Shown here: positions 18,491-26,421 of the stretch, one piece after another
Layout of the letters: each line of letters begins with the position of its first letter
Position numbering within the stretch: position 1 is the first letter of the stretch
Assembly: GCA_965226545.1 (NCBI GenBank)
Contig: OZ245364.1
Location: forward strand, 1,922,001-1,986,000
Direction: 5' to 3'
DNA: 64,000 nt
Source of the DNA: JAHRAW01 sp965226545
Lineage (GTDB): Bacteria > Pseudomonadota > Gammaproteobacteria > Arenicellales > Poriferihabitantaceae
The notes under the pieces: model-generated
Databases searched by the model: none
What the model was told of the DNA's origin: nothing
The model's input: the letters and a program-made list of their open reading frames with translations, nothing else
Translations under genes and position numbers: made by a program

Positions 18491-19308
18491 CGATGGTTGT
18501 CGATGGTTAAGCGACAGTTAAACGAGTCAATCGCGCGGTGGATTGGGGTGGGTGATGTCGACGGTGATTCGATATGGGATGCACGACGATTGTGTCGCGC
18601 GCGGCGGTCGGCGGCGTTCATCGATGTTAATCGACGGTCAATTGTGCGGCGAAGGATTGGATTGAGTAACGCTAACGGTGACGCACAATGTGACGCTTCG
18701 TTGCATAGCGACTCAACATGCGATACACGGTGATTGCGTCGAGTGCAACGGTCGGCGGCATCCATCGACATTAATCGACGGTCAATTGTGCGGCGAAGGA
18801 CTGGATTGGGTAACGCTGACGGTGACGCACAATGTGACGCTTCAATGCACAGTGCGTCAACATTCGATACACGGTGATTGCGTCGAGTGCAACGGTCGGT
18901 AGCGTTCATCGACATTAATCGACGGTCAATCGCGCGGCGAGGCATTAAACAGCGGATTGGATTGGGCGACGTTGACGGTGCATCGAGACGTGATAATGCA
19001 CGATGCAATGCTTCGAGACGCGACTTTGCAATGTGCGGTGACTCGATACGCGATGCACGGCGATTGCATTGCGCGCGACGGTCGGCGGCATCCATCGACA
19101 TTAATCGACGGTCAATCGCGCGGCGATGCATTAGACGGCGGATTGGATTGGGCGACGTTGACGGTGCATCGAGACGTGATACACGGTGATTGCATCGAGT
19201 GCACCAGTCAGCAACCTCCATCGACATTAATCGACAGTCAATCACGCAACGGCGCATTGGACGGCGGATTGGGTTGGGCGACACCGACGGTGAATCGAGG
19301 CGCGGCAC
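18487..19308 (-). CDS. Repetitive Arg-rich ORF between argC and the AsmA-like gene; coding status uncertain
   Basis: A 273-codon frame that I do not recognise. It begins with GTG one base after the argC stop and ends in an ATGA overlap with the AsmA-like start, the spacing of translationally coupled genes. The product is built from about five degenerate repeats around RRAIDRRLMSMDAADR and (S/T)SPNPIRR and is rich in Arg, Ser, His and Cys. The repeat spacings in the DNA (144, 144, 186, 126) are all multiples of three, which fits selection for an open frame. Against coding: no clear Shine-Dalgarno sequence, no known domain, other frames over the same repeats are also open, and other gaps in this genome hold non-coding arrays. 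Confidence 0.3.
   Translation of the reverse strand: MPRLDSPSVSPNPIRRPMRRCVIDCRLMSMEVADWCTRCNHRVSRLDAPSTSPNPIRRLMHRRAIDRRLMSMDAADRRAQCNRRASRIESPHIAKSRLEALHRALSRLDAPSTSPNPIRCLMPRRAIDRRLMSMNATDRCTRRNHRVSNVDALCIEASHCASPSALPNPVLRRTIDRRLMSMDAADRCTRRNHRVSHVESLCNEASHCASPLALLNPILRRTIDRRLTSMNAADRRARHNRRASHIESPSTSPTPIHRAIDSFNCRLTIDNHR
18600..19260. repeat. Tandem repeat array, unit ~126-186 bp
   Basis: Five copies of a unit containing catcgacattaatcgacgg, with anchors at 18619, 18763, 18907, 19093 and 19219. Copies also share a segment with gtgattgc-tcgagtgcaacgg and ggattggattggg. Copies differ by substitutions and in-frame length changes. The array fills the space between argC and the AsmA-like gene. 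Confidence 0.88.
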
Positions 19309-19309
19309 T

Positions 19310-20362
19310 TCAAGGCGCGAGTGCGATGTCGGTCAAGCCGGCGGTTTCGGGCAGGTTAAACAGCAGATTCATATTCTGCACGGCTTGCCCGGCGGCGCCT
19401 TTGACCAAGTTGTCGATGACCGACGCAACCACGGCGACTTCGCCTTGTTGCGGGCGATGCACCGCCAGCCGACAAACATTCGCGCCGCGCACGCTGCGCG
19501 TTTGCGGATGCGCGCCGGGCGGCAACACATCGACAAACGGTTCATCGGCAAAACGGTTTTCGTACAACGACTGCAAATCCATATCGCGCCCTTGTTCGCT
19601 CAGGCGCGCATACAGCGTCGCGCAAATGCCGCGAATCATCGGCAACAGATGCGGCGCGAAAGTTAATTCCACCGAACGCCCGGCGAGTTGATTGAGTTGT
19701 TGGCAAATCTCCGGCAGATGCCGATGACCGGACAACGCATACGGCGCAAATGATTCGCCGACTTCGCTCATTGCGGTCGCCAATTGCGCGGCGCGACCGG
19801 CGCCGGAGACGCCGGATTTGGCGTCGGCGATTAAGCCGGTGGATTGCGCCGCGCCGGATTCGATGAGCGGCAACAACCCGAGCAACACGGCGGTCGAATA
19901 ACAACCCGGGTTGGCGACCAATTGCGCTTTGGCGATGGCTGCGCGATTGAGTTCCGGCAAGCCATACACCGCGCGCGACAACAACGCCGGGCAAGCGTGC
20001 GCGACGCCATACCAATTGCGCCACACGGCGGCGTCGCTGAGGCGAAAATCGGCGGATAAATCAATCAACTTGACGCCGGCATCGAGCAGCGATTCGGCGA
20101 AGGTCATCGCCACACCGTTCGGCGTCGCCGCAAACACGACATCGCATTGCGACAACGCGGCCTCTTGCGGCGCAACAAACGACAACTCGACCGCCCCGCG
20201 CAACCATGGAAACACTTCGCCGACCGCTCGACCGGCTTCGCTGCGCGAGGTGATGGTGTGCAGACGCACCTGCGGATGGCGCGCCAAGATGCGAATCAAT
20301 TCAACGCCGCCGTAACCGCCGCCGCCAAGAATGCCCGCCGCGATGGGCGTTTGATTGTTCAC
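19310..20362 (-). CDS. argC: N-acetyl-gamma-glutamyl-phosphate reductase
   Basis: A 350-residue enzyme of arginine synthesis that reduces N-acetylglutamyl phosphate to the semialdehyde with NADPH. The N-terminal Rossmann motif GILGGGGYGGVELIRIL (~9-25) and the active-site cysteine in NPGCYSTAVLLGLLPL (~150-165) are clear, with GVSGAGR and the late HRPQQGEVAVVASVIDNLVKGAAGQAVQNMN segment typical of ArgC. No other arg gene is adjacent; the repetitive ORF and the AsmA-like gene follow on the same strand. Confidence 0.95.
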   Translation of the reverse strand: MNNQTPIAAGILGGGGYGGVELIRILARHPQVRLHTITSRSEAGRAVGEVFPWLRGAVELSFVAPQEAALSQCDVVFAATPNGVAMTFAESLLDAGVKLIDLSADFRLSDAAVWRNWYGVAHACPALLSRAVYGLPELNRAAIAKAQLVANPGCYSTAVLLGLLPLIESGAAQSTGLIADAKSGVSGAGRAAQLATAMSEVGESFAPYALSGHRHLPEICQQLNQLAGRSVELTFAPHLLPMIRGICATLYARLSEQGRDMDLQSLYENRFADEPFVDVLPPGAHPQTRSVRGANVCRLAVHRPQQGEVAVVASVIDNLVKGAAGQAVQNMNLLFNLPETAGLTDIALAP

Positions 20363-20439
20363 TTGCGTTAATCGTCGGGGCGTTAGTTATCGAATATCAC
20401 TCGGGGGTTACAGTGGCGCGATGGTTTATGTCGCAAATA

Positions 20440-20530
20440 AAGTTAACGCAACAAATAAAATTAAATTAAATAATCAAACTTAAAAAACCAAACTTAAATT
20501 AAAAAATTAAATTAAACTTAACTCCAATTT
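20440..20530. repeat. A-rich short repeats in the argC-yggS gap
   Basis: Repeated aaattaaa and caaacttaaa units in the divergent gap between argC and yggS. Confidence 0.6.
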
Positions 20531-20541
20531 GATTGGCGTTA

Positions 20542-20570
20542 TTGTAGCCGCTTATTGACGGTATTATAAC
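20542..20570 (+). promoter_or_regulatory. Candidate promoter of yggS
   Basis: TTGTAG (20542-20547), a 17-nt spacer, TATAAC (20565-20570). Transcription would start near 20577, which rules out an upstream start at 20575 and supports the ATG at 20653. Confidence 0.45.
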
Positions 20571-20652
20571 CGCAATGCCAATGCGACAAATTCGCGGCAC
20601 AATTGCGCACGCATCTCGCGCCCATCGAACACACACTTCGTCAACCAAGTTT

Positions 20653-21504
20653 ATGCAATCACCCGCCCGACCCAACGCAACCGCCGCAACATCGTTGCAA
20701 TCACAAAGCGCACAACGATTGGCGACGGTCATCGACGACATCGCGCATTGCGCCGAACAAGCGCAACGAACGCCGCAATCGATTCGCTTAATTGCCGTCG
20801 GCAAACAACACCCCGCCGAAAAAATCGTCGCCTTGGCGCAACACGGTCAACGCGATTTTGCCGAGAACTATCTGCAGGAAGCATCCGCAAAAATCGCGCA
20901 AGTCGAAACGCTGTTGTCGCTCGATGGCGAAAGCGGCAAAGTCGAAAGTGACGATGGCGAAAGTGGCAATGCCGAAAACGCCGCCATTGCAAACACCACG
21001 ATTACAAACACAACCGCAAACACGATTGCAAACCAACTCACCTGGCATTTCATCGGACGAATCCAAAGCCGCAAATGCCGCGAGATTGCGCAGCGGTTTG
21101 ATTGGGTGCACAGCATCGCCGAATACAAAACCGCGCAAAAATTAAACCAACACCGCAACGGCGCACCGCTCAATGTGCTGATTCAAATCAACCTCGACGC
21201 CGAACCCAACAAAGCCGGCGTCGCCATCGACGAATTGCCGACACTGGCAAACCAACTGCGCGAACTGCCCAACTTGCGCCTGCGCGGCTTGATGTGCCTG
21301 CCGGCAATGCGCGAACAATTCACCGAACAACGCGCCGCATTTCGCCGCTGCCGCGAATTGCTCGAGGAATTAAACGCAAACGGCTGCGCCCTCGACCAAT
21401 TATCCATGGGCATGAGCGCCGACTGGCGCGCCGCCATCGCCGAAGGGGCGACTATGTTGCGTATTGGTACGGGGTTGTTTGGGGAGCGTGTGCGCTTATC
21501 TTGA
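20653..21504 (+). CDS. yggS: PLP-binding protein of the YggS/PLPBP (COG0325) family
   Basis: A 283-residue cytosolic PLP-homeostasis protein. The PLP lysine lies in IRLIAVGKQHPAEKI; DFAENYLQEASAKI, WHFIGRIQSRKCREI and the final SMGMSADWRAAIAEGATMLRIGTGLFGER are family signatures (usual forms FGENYVQE, WHFIGxLQxNK and SMGMSxDxxxAIxxGxTxVRIGTxIFG). ATG at 20653 is preferred because an open-frame start at 20575 coincides with the predicted transcription start. A low-complexity insert (~90-125, DGESGK/NAENAAIANTTITNTT) separates the early strand from WHFIG and is unusual for this compact family. Confidence 0.92.
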   Translation: MQSPARPNATAATSLQSQSAQRLATVIDDIAHCAEQAQRTPQSIRLIAVGKQHPAEKIVALAQHGQRDFAENYLQEASAKIAQVETLLSLDGESGKVESDDGESGNAENAAIANTTITNTTANTIANQLTWHFIGRIQSRKCREIAQRFDWVHSIAEYKTAQKLNQHRNGAPLNVLIQINLDAEPNKAGVAIDELPTLANQLRELPNLRLRGLMCLPAMREQFTEQRAAFRRCRELLEELNANGCALDQLSMGMSADWRAAIAEGATMLRIGTGLFGERVRLS

Positions 21505-21550
21505 CGCATCGCAAACCACGCCGAATTTCGCGGCGCGATAATCTGATAGT

Positions 21551-21611
21551 TAATCACCGCAGATTTTGCGGTGATTAAGGCGGGCATTCGCCGCAGATTT
21601 TGCGGTGAATG
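21551..21611. promoter_or_regulatory. Twin hairpins upstream of the AlbA_2/ParA operon
   Basis: Two adjacent inverted repeats with the same core. The first is perfect: taatcaccgca (21551-21561), loop gattt, tgcggtgatta (21567-21577). The second is cattcgccgca (21585-21595), the same loop, tgcggtgaatg (21601-21611), with one G-T pair. Neither is followed by a T run, so they look like operators or RNA structures rather than terminators. The second abuts the predicted -10 element. Confidence 0.6.
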
Positions 21612-21621
21612 CGGGTAAAAT
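21600..21621 (+). promoter_or_regulatory. Shared promoter-like element, copy 1 (AlbA_2/ParA operon)
   Basis: The sequence ttgcggtgaa-tgcgggtaaaatgc carries a TAAAAT -10 candidate. Nearly the same string, with a two-base insertion and one substitution, recurs at 23869-23894 before hsdM. The -10 here is itself inside a small inverted repeat gcggg...cccgc. No strong -35 is visible, so an activator may be needed. Confidence 0.5.
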
Positions 21622-21656
21622 GCCCGCTTGACGAGTTGATGAGTGGAGAAGTTCAA

Positions 21657-22865
21657 TTGCAAAAAACTGACCAAGAATTGCTGGAAATCATCGACGGGGG
21701 TGAAGGGGAACGCGTCGAGTTTTGCGAATCACATCGAAACAACGACAAATTTCGCGAGGCGATTTGCGCTTTTGCCAACGACTTGCCCAATTCAAAAGAA
21801 CCGGGATTCTTATTTATTGGCGTGCGCGATGACGGTGGAATTGTCGGCTTGGAAGCAGTCAAGGTTAAATGGTTAATGGAAACACTTGGCGGATTTCGCA
21901 ACGACGGAAAAATTTTGCCGTTTCCAGTGATGTCCATCGAAACGAGGCAACTCGAAAATTGTGATGTAGTGGTAGTGGAGGTGTTGCCGCACAGCAACAC
22001 CCCGGTGCGACTGGATAGGGATTGTTGGATTCGCGCGGGCGAGCGATGTGAACGCGCATCCGCGGAGGAAGAGCGAGTGTTAACCGAAAAACGCCAATGG
22101 GGCGACCGCCCATTTGACGCGCGTCCAGTAACAGGCGCGACCGTGGAACGCGATATCGATATGAATCGATTCCGCACTGAATATTTGCCTGCGGCTGTAT
22201 CGCACGAAACATTTGCAGAACCCCCCCGAAACGGTGAGCACAAAATGCGAGCGTTGCGTTTGGTGGACGACAACAACATTCCAAATGCAACGGCGATTCT
22301 TATTTTGGGTAACCAACCCACTGATTGGTTGCCGGGGGCATGCATTCAATTTGTGCGCTACGCCGGCACAAGCATCGCCGACGTCCCCGCTGATTCGCGT
22401 GATGTGCGCGGCACTGTAGTTGACCAATTGGATGAAATGAAAAAAATAGTAAAAATCAATACCGGAATGCGGATTACGGTTCCTGGGCTTAAACATGTTA
22501 AACAAATGAATTACCCGCCCAAAGCGTTGCGTGAATTTTTCGCGAATGCCGTCATTCACCGAAATTATGATGGCGCCAACGCCCCGACTCGAATCAATTG
22601 GTATGATGACCGAATTGAAATCATCAGCCCCGGCGAGTTTTACGGCGGGGTGACGCTTGAAAGTTTGAACTCAGGCAGCCGCACCGAGTATCGCAACCCG
22701 AATCTTGCTTTCGCCATGCGCGATTTGGAACTTATGGAACACTTTGGGCGTGGCATTCCAGTGGCAACAAAAGCGCTGAAAGACAACGGCAACCCGCCGC
22801 CAAAATTTAAAGTCGAGCATGGCTTCTTCGCCGTAACCGTGTACAAAGCGGAGGCACCCCAATGA
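21657..22865 (+). CDS. AlbA_2 (Schlafen-type) / HATPase_c_4 ATP-binding protein
   Basis: About 402 residues from a TTG start at 21657, chosen because ggagaa lies six bases upstream and the protein then begins QKTDQELLEIIDGGEGERVEF, the usual N-terminus of this family; an ATG at 21639 is an alternative. The N-terminal AlbA_2 domain (Schlafen-related, ~1-135: RVEF, FANDLPNSKEPGFLFIGVRDDGGIVG, WIRAGERCERAS) is followed by a C-terminal GHKL-like ATP-binding region (ALREFFANAVIHRNYDG, ISPGEFYGG, NPNLAFAMRDLELMEHFGRGIP). Such proteins occur often beside type I restriction systems and are usually annotated as transcriptional regulators; biochemical roles are mostly untested. The stop overlaps the next start (ATGA), so it is coupled to the ParA-like gene. 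Confidence 0.85.
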   Translation: MQKTDQELLEIIDGGEGERVEFCESHRNNDKFREAICAFANDLPNSKEPGFLFIGVRDDGGIVGLEAVKVKWLMETLGGFRNDGKILPFPVMSIETRQLENCDVVVVEVLPHSNTPVRLDRDCWIRAGERCERASAEEERVLTEKRQWGDRPFDARPVTGATVERDIDMNRFRTEYLPAAVSHETFAEPPRNGEHKMRALRLVDDNNIPNATAILILGNQPTDWLPGACIQFVRYAGTSIADVPADSRDVRGTVVDQLDEMKKIVKINTGMRITVPGLKHVKQMNYPPKALREFFANAVIHRNYDGANAPTRINWYDDRIEIISPGEFYGGVTLESLNSGSRTEYRNPNLAFAMRDLELMEHFGRGIPVATKALKDNGNPPPKFKVEHGFFAVTVYKAEAPQ

Positions 22866-23851
22866 AAACCATCACCTTTTTTAACAACAAAGGCGGCGTC
22901 GGCAAAACCACGCTGGTGTATCACCTCGCCTGGATGCTGGCGGAAAAGGACCACCGCGTCATCGTCGCTGATTTGGACCCGCAATGTAATTTGAGCGGGA
23001 TGTTTTTGTCGGAGAACGCCATCGAGCGCATTTGGGATGAAAAAAAGACGCTGGACCAAGCCATCGCACCGCTGTTTGAAAGAACCGGCGATATTTCGGA
23101 TTCGCCGCATATCGAAGCAATACACGACCGAATCGGTTTGTTAGTCGGCGACCTTGCACTCTCCAGACGCGAGGATGGATTATCCGAATCTTGGCCCAAA
23201 TGCTTAGGTGTGAACGAAGATGAGTCGGGGGCATTTCGCGTCATCGCCTCTTTTGCACGCATTATTGCCCGGGCAGGTAAAGAGTTTGAAGCAGAATATG
23301 CACTGATTGATGTTGGCCCAAGTTTGGGCGCAATTAATCGCTCGGCACTTCTTGCCAGCGATTACGTTGTTATACCGTTGGCGCCGGATTTGTTTTCGCT
23401 TCAAGGGCTGCGCAATGTTGGCGGCATCCTTAGCGCATGGCGCACCGCGTGGGGTAGACGCATGGAATCCGCGCCTGACGATTTGGGAATCGCCCTGCCA
23501 AGCGGAGAAATGAATCCGATTGGCTATCTCGTTATGCGCCATTCGGTTAGAGAGCAACGACCGGTCAAAGCGTTCTTAAAGTGGATTGAAAAAATCCCCT
23601 CCGAATATATGAGCGCTATGAATGAACCTAAACTGGATGTCGATTTTGAATCTGACCCAAATTGTTTGGCGCACTTGCGCGACTATCGTTCGCTGATGCC
23701 GTTGGCGCAAGAGGCGCGCAAGCCAATGTTTTTGTTAAAGCCCGGCGATGGTGCAATTGCCGGGCATCAAAGTTATGTCACCGATTGCTATCGTGACTTC
23801 TCGGAGTTAACCGACAAAATCATCGCGCAAACAAATGACGCGGAATCTTGA
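22862..23851 (+). CDS. ParA/MinD-like P-loop ATPase
   Basis: A 329-residue ATPase with the deviant Walker A motif KGGVGKTT (residues ~10-17), the A-prime motif VIVADLDPQCNLS, and ALIDVGPSLGAINRSALLASDYVVIPLAPDLFSLQGLRNVG, as in ParA/Soj proteins. A strong ribosome site (ggagg) precedes the ATG, which overlaps the AlbA_2 stop. No ParB gene or parS site is adjacent, so chromosome or plasmid partition is unlikely; its partner is probably the coupled AlbA_2 protein. The ~70-residue region after LRNVGG with RRMESAPDDLGIALPSGEMNPIGYLV is typical of ParA proteins in genomic islands. Its function here is unknown. Confidence 0.88.
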   Translation: MKTITFFNNKGGVGKTTLVYHLAWMLAEKDHRVIVADLDPQCNLSGMFLSENAIERIWDEKKTLDQAIAPLFERTGDISDSPHIEAIHDRIGLLVGDLALSRREDGLSESWPKCLGVNEDESGAFRVIASFARIIARAGKEFEAEYALIDVGPSLGAINRSALLASDYVVIPLAPDLFSLQGLRNVGGILSAWRTAWGRRMESAPDDLGIALPSGEMNPIGYLVMRHSVREQRPVKAFLKWIEKIPSEYMSAMNEPKLDVDFESDPNCLAHLRDYRSLMPLAQEARKPMFLLKPGDGAIAGHQSYVTDCYRDFSELTDKIIAQTNDAES

Positions 23852-23868
23852 CTGATACAAACGGGTTG

Positions 23869-23894
23869 TTGCGGTGAATATGCGGGTACAATGC
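23869..23894 (+). promoter_or_regulatory. Shared promoter-like element, copy 2 (hsd operon)
   Basis: ttgcggtgaata-tgcgggtacaatgc, with a TACAAT -10 candidate at 23887-23892, closely matching the element at 21600-21621. It would start transcription about 30 bases before hsdM. Confidence 0.5.
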
Positions 23895-23920
23895 GCCGGC
23901 GGCAATTCAAACACCGGCGC
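23893..23920 (+). promoter_or_regulatory. Hairpin immediately upstream of the hsdM start
   Basis: Perfect 7-bp arms gcgccgg (23893-23899) and ccggcgc (23914-23920) with a 14-base loop, ending five bases before the hsdM ATG and occupying the place where a Shine-Dalgarno sequence would be. It could limit hsdM translation. No alternative ribosome site is visible. Confidence 0.45.
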
Positions 23921-23925
23921 GTACG

Positions 23926-26421
23926 ATGGCGATTAAAAAATCCGAGATTTACCGTTCACTGTGGAAAAGTTGCGACGAGTTGCGCGGCGGGATGGATGCG
24001 TCACAGTACAAGGATTATGTGCTGACGTTGTTGTTTGTTAAGTATGTGTCGGATAAATACGCCGGCAAGCCCAATGCGTTGATTCGAATTCCCAAGGGTG
24101 GGGCGTTTGACGATATTGTTAAACTCATCGGCAAAACGGATATCGGCGACGGCATTAATAAAGTCCTCGGCAAACTTGCCGAGGTGGAAGATGGTTACTT
24201 AAAAAACATGGTTGACATTGCCGATTTCAATAATGAAGACAAACTCGGCAAAGGCAAAGCCATGCAAGACCGCCTTTCCAAACTGGTGGCGATTTTTAAA
24301 GATTTGGATTTTCGCAATCATCGCGCCGCGGATGATGACCTGCTCGGTGGCGCGTATGAATACTTAATGCGCCATTTCGCCACCGAAAGCGGCAAAAGCA
24401 AAGGGCAGTTTTACACGCCGGCGGAGGTGTCGCGGGTGATGGCAAAGGTGATTGGCATCACCGACAAAACGACGCAAGACCAAACCGTATACGACCCAAC
24501 CTGCGGCTCGGGTTCGCTGTTGCTGAAAGTCGCCGACGAAGCACCGCACAAGATGTCAATTTACGGGCAAGAACAGGATGTCGCCACAACCGCATTGGCG
24601 CGAATGAATATGTTTTTGCACGACAGCGCCATGGCTAAAATTGCTTCGGGCGGTTACAGCACTTTATCCAACCCCGAGTTTGTCGATGAGGACCGGCAAG
24701 GCAAACAACAATTGAAACGTTTTCATTTTGTTGTCGCCAACCCGCCGTTTTCCACCAAGTCATGGACAATCGGCTTTGACCCGACCAACGACGCATTCAG
24801 GCGATTCGAATACGGCATTCCGCCCGCAAAAAACGGCGATTATGCGTTTTTACTGCACATCATCGCGTCATTGAACAGCAACGGCAAAGGTGCGGTAATT
24901 TTGCCGCATGGCGTGCTGTTCCGTGGCAACGCCGAAAAGCGCATCCGCACAGAAATCGTAAGAAGCGGTTTCATCGATTGCATCATCGGGTTGCCCATGA
25001 ATTTGTTTTACGGCACTGGCATTGCGGCGTGCATTGTCGTGCTGGACAAGGAAAAAGCCAACGCGCGCGAAAGCATTTTTATGATTAACGCCGAAAAGGG
25101 TTACATTAAAGACGGCAATAAAAACCGCCTGCGTGAATGCGACATTCACAAAATTGTCGATGTGTTTAAACGTCGGCGCGAGAAGAACGGCTATTCGCGG
25201 GAGGTGCCGTTCACCGAGATTGACAATGAAAAAAACGCTTGTAACTTAAACCTGCCGCGTTATATTGACGGCGGCGGCGAAATCGACCTGCACGACTTGA
25301 CCGCGCATCTGCAAGGTGGTATTCCCGAACGCGATGTTAGCCGGCTTTTGGATAGTTGGGAAGTGCTTAGCGCAATGCGCGAGCGGCTGTTTAAACCCAG
25401 TGACAATCCGGATTATTTAATCGCACAACTGCCGAGCGATGAAATGCGCACTTTGGTCGTGAAATCGCCCGAATATACAAAGTACGTCAACGAAATTAAG
25501 TCACGGTTTGCTTCGTGGAAACTGAAATATCGCACGCATCTGCAAAACATTAAGCCGAATAATAAAAACGGTAAAAGCGGCCACAACCCGCAAAAAATCA
25601 TCCGTGCTTTGTCGGATGATTTTTTGGGTGCTTTTGACAAAGTGCAGAGGATTGAAAAATACGACCTTTACCAACATTTAATGGATTATTGGGCCGAGAA
25701 GATGCAAGACGATGTGTATGCCATTGTCGTCGACGGTTGGAAAACTGCGGCACAACCGCGTCGATTGGAAAAAAGTGACGCGATGAAAGAGGAAGCCGAC
25801 ATCGTTATCGGCTCGAAGCGTTCAAAAGAAGAGTACAAAACCGATTTAATTCCGCCGATGCTAATTGTCCGGCGGTTCTATCCGGACGCGCAAGCGGAGA
25901 TTGATGCACTGCAATTGCAAGTGGACGGCGTGCGCGTGGAAATCGAAGCGTTAACTGAACAACACAGCGGTGACGAAGGTTTGCTCGAGGATGTTAAAAC
26001 GACCAACGGCAAACTGTCGAAGAGCAACATTAAGAAACGAATGAAACAAATTAAAGATGATGTTAACTTTGTTGACGAAATGTCGGCTTTGACGGATGCC
26101 ATGCGTCTGTTGGAAAAGGAAAGAGAAATCGGCAAACAAATTAAAGTCGCGCAAGGCAAACTTGATGCGGCAGTATTGCAACGTTACGCTGCGCTTAGCG
26201 AGCGCGAAATTAAAGAGTTGGTGGTTGACGACAAATGGCTTGCTTGGTTGGAATCCGCTGTGAACAATGAAATTGAACAAGTGACGCAAACGGTGGCGTT
26301 GCGCGCAGATGAGTTGAACGCCCGTTATGCTCACCCGTTGCCGCAAATTGTTAAAGAGGTTGAAAAATATGCTGCGAAAGTTGACGTTCATCTTAAAACG
26401 ATGGGGGTAACTTGCAAATGA
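23926..26421 (+). CDS. hsdM: Type I restriction-modification system, DNA methyltransferase subunit (extended)
   Basis: An 831-residue N6-adenine methyltransferase subunit. The HsdM N-terminal helical domain (~1-120: SLWKSCDELRGGMDASQYKDYVLTLLFVKYVSDKY) is followed by the methyltransferase domain: QFYTPAEVSRVM, motif I VYDPTCGSGSLLLKV (~193-207), and catalytic motif IV NPPF in FHFVVANPPFS. Usual HsdM is ~500-550 residues. Here some 300 extra C-terminal residues (from ~500) contain Lys/Glu-rich coiled-coil-like segments (IEALTEQHSGDEG, MRLLEKEREIGKQIKVAQGKL). Long HsdM proteins of this kind are known from other genomes. It overlaps hsdS by ATGA. Confidence 0.95.
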   Translation: MAIKKSEIYRSLWKSCDELRGGMDASQYKDYVLTLLFVKYVSDKYAGKPNALIRIPKGGAFDDIVKLIGKTDIGDGINKVLGKLAEVEDGYLKNMVDIADFNNEDKLGKGKAMQDRLSKLVAIFKDLDFRNHRAADDDLLGGAYEYLMRHFATESGKSKGQFYTPAEVSRVMAKVIGITDKTTQDQTVYDPTCGSGSLLLKVADEAPHKMSIYGQEQDVATTALARMNMFLHDSAMAKIASGGYSTLSNPEFVDEDRQGKQQLKRFHFVVANPPFSTKSWTIGFDPTNDAFRRFEYGIPPAKNGDYAFLLHIIASLNSNGKGAVILPHGVLFRGNAEKRIRTEIVRSGFIDCIIGLPMNLFYGTGIAACIVVLDKEKANARESIFMINAEKGYIKDGNKNRLRECDIHKIVDVFKRRREKNGYSREVPFTEIDNEKNACNLNLPRYIDGGGEIDLHDLTAHLQGGIPERDVSRLLDSWEVLSAMRERLFKPSDNPDYLIAQLPSDEMRTLVVKSPEYTKYVNEIKSRFASWKLKYRTHLQNIKPNNKNGKSGHNPQKIIRALSDDFLGAFDKVQRIEKYDLYQHLMDYWAEKMQDDVYAIVVDGWKTAAQPRRLEKSDAMKEEADIVIGSKRSKEEYKTDLIPPMLIVRRFYPDAQAEIDALQLQVDGVRVEIEALTEQHSGDEGLLEDVKTTNGKLSKSNIKKRMKQIKDDVNFVDEMSALTDAMRLLEKEREIGKQIKVAQGKLDAAVLQRYAALSEREIKELVVDDKWLAWLESAVNNEIEQVTQTVALRADELNARYAHPLPQIVKEVEKYAAKVDVHLKTMGVTCK

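Noticed and set aside
18600..19260. CRISPR array or integron attC array
   Set aside because: Copies are imperfect along the whole 126-186-bp unit; there are no gene cassettes, integrase or spacer/repeat alternation.
21500..21560. A second copy of the tRNA-Ser 3' end (attL) at the left island edge
   Set aside because: No match to the T-arm/acceptor sequence of the tRNA was seen there.
22862..23851. Plasmid or chromosome partition ParA
   Set aside because: No parB, parS or replication gene is nearby; it overlaps an AlbA_2 gene next to hsd genes.
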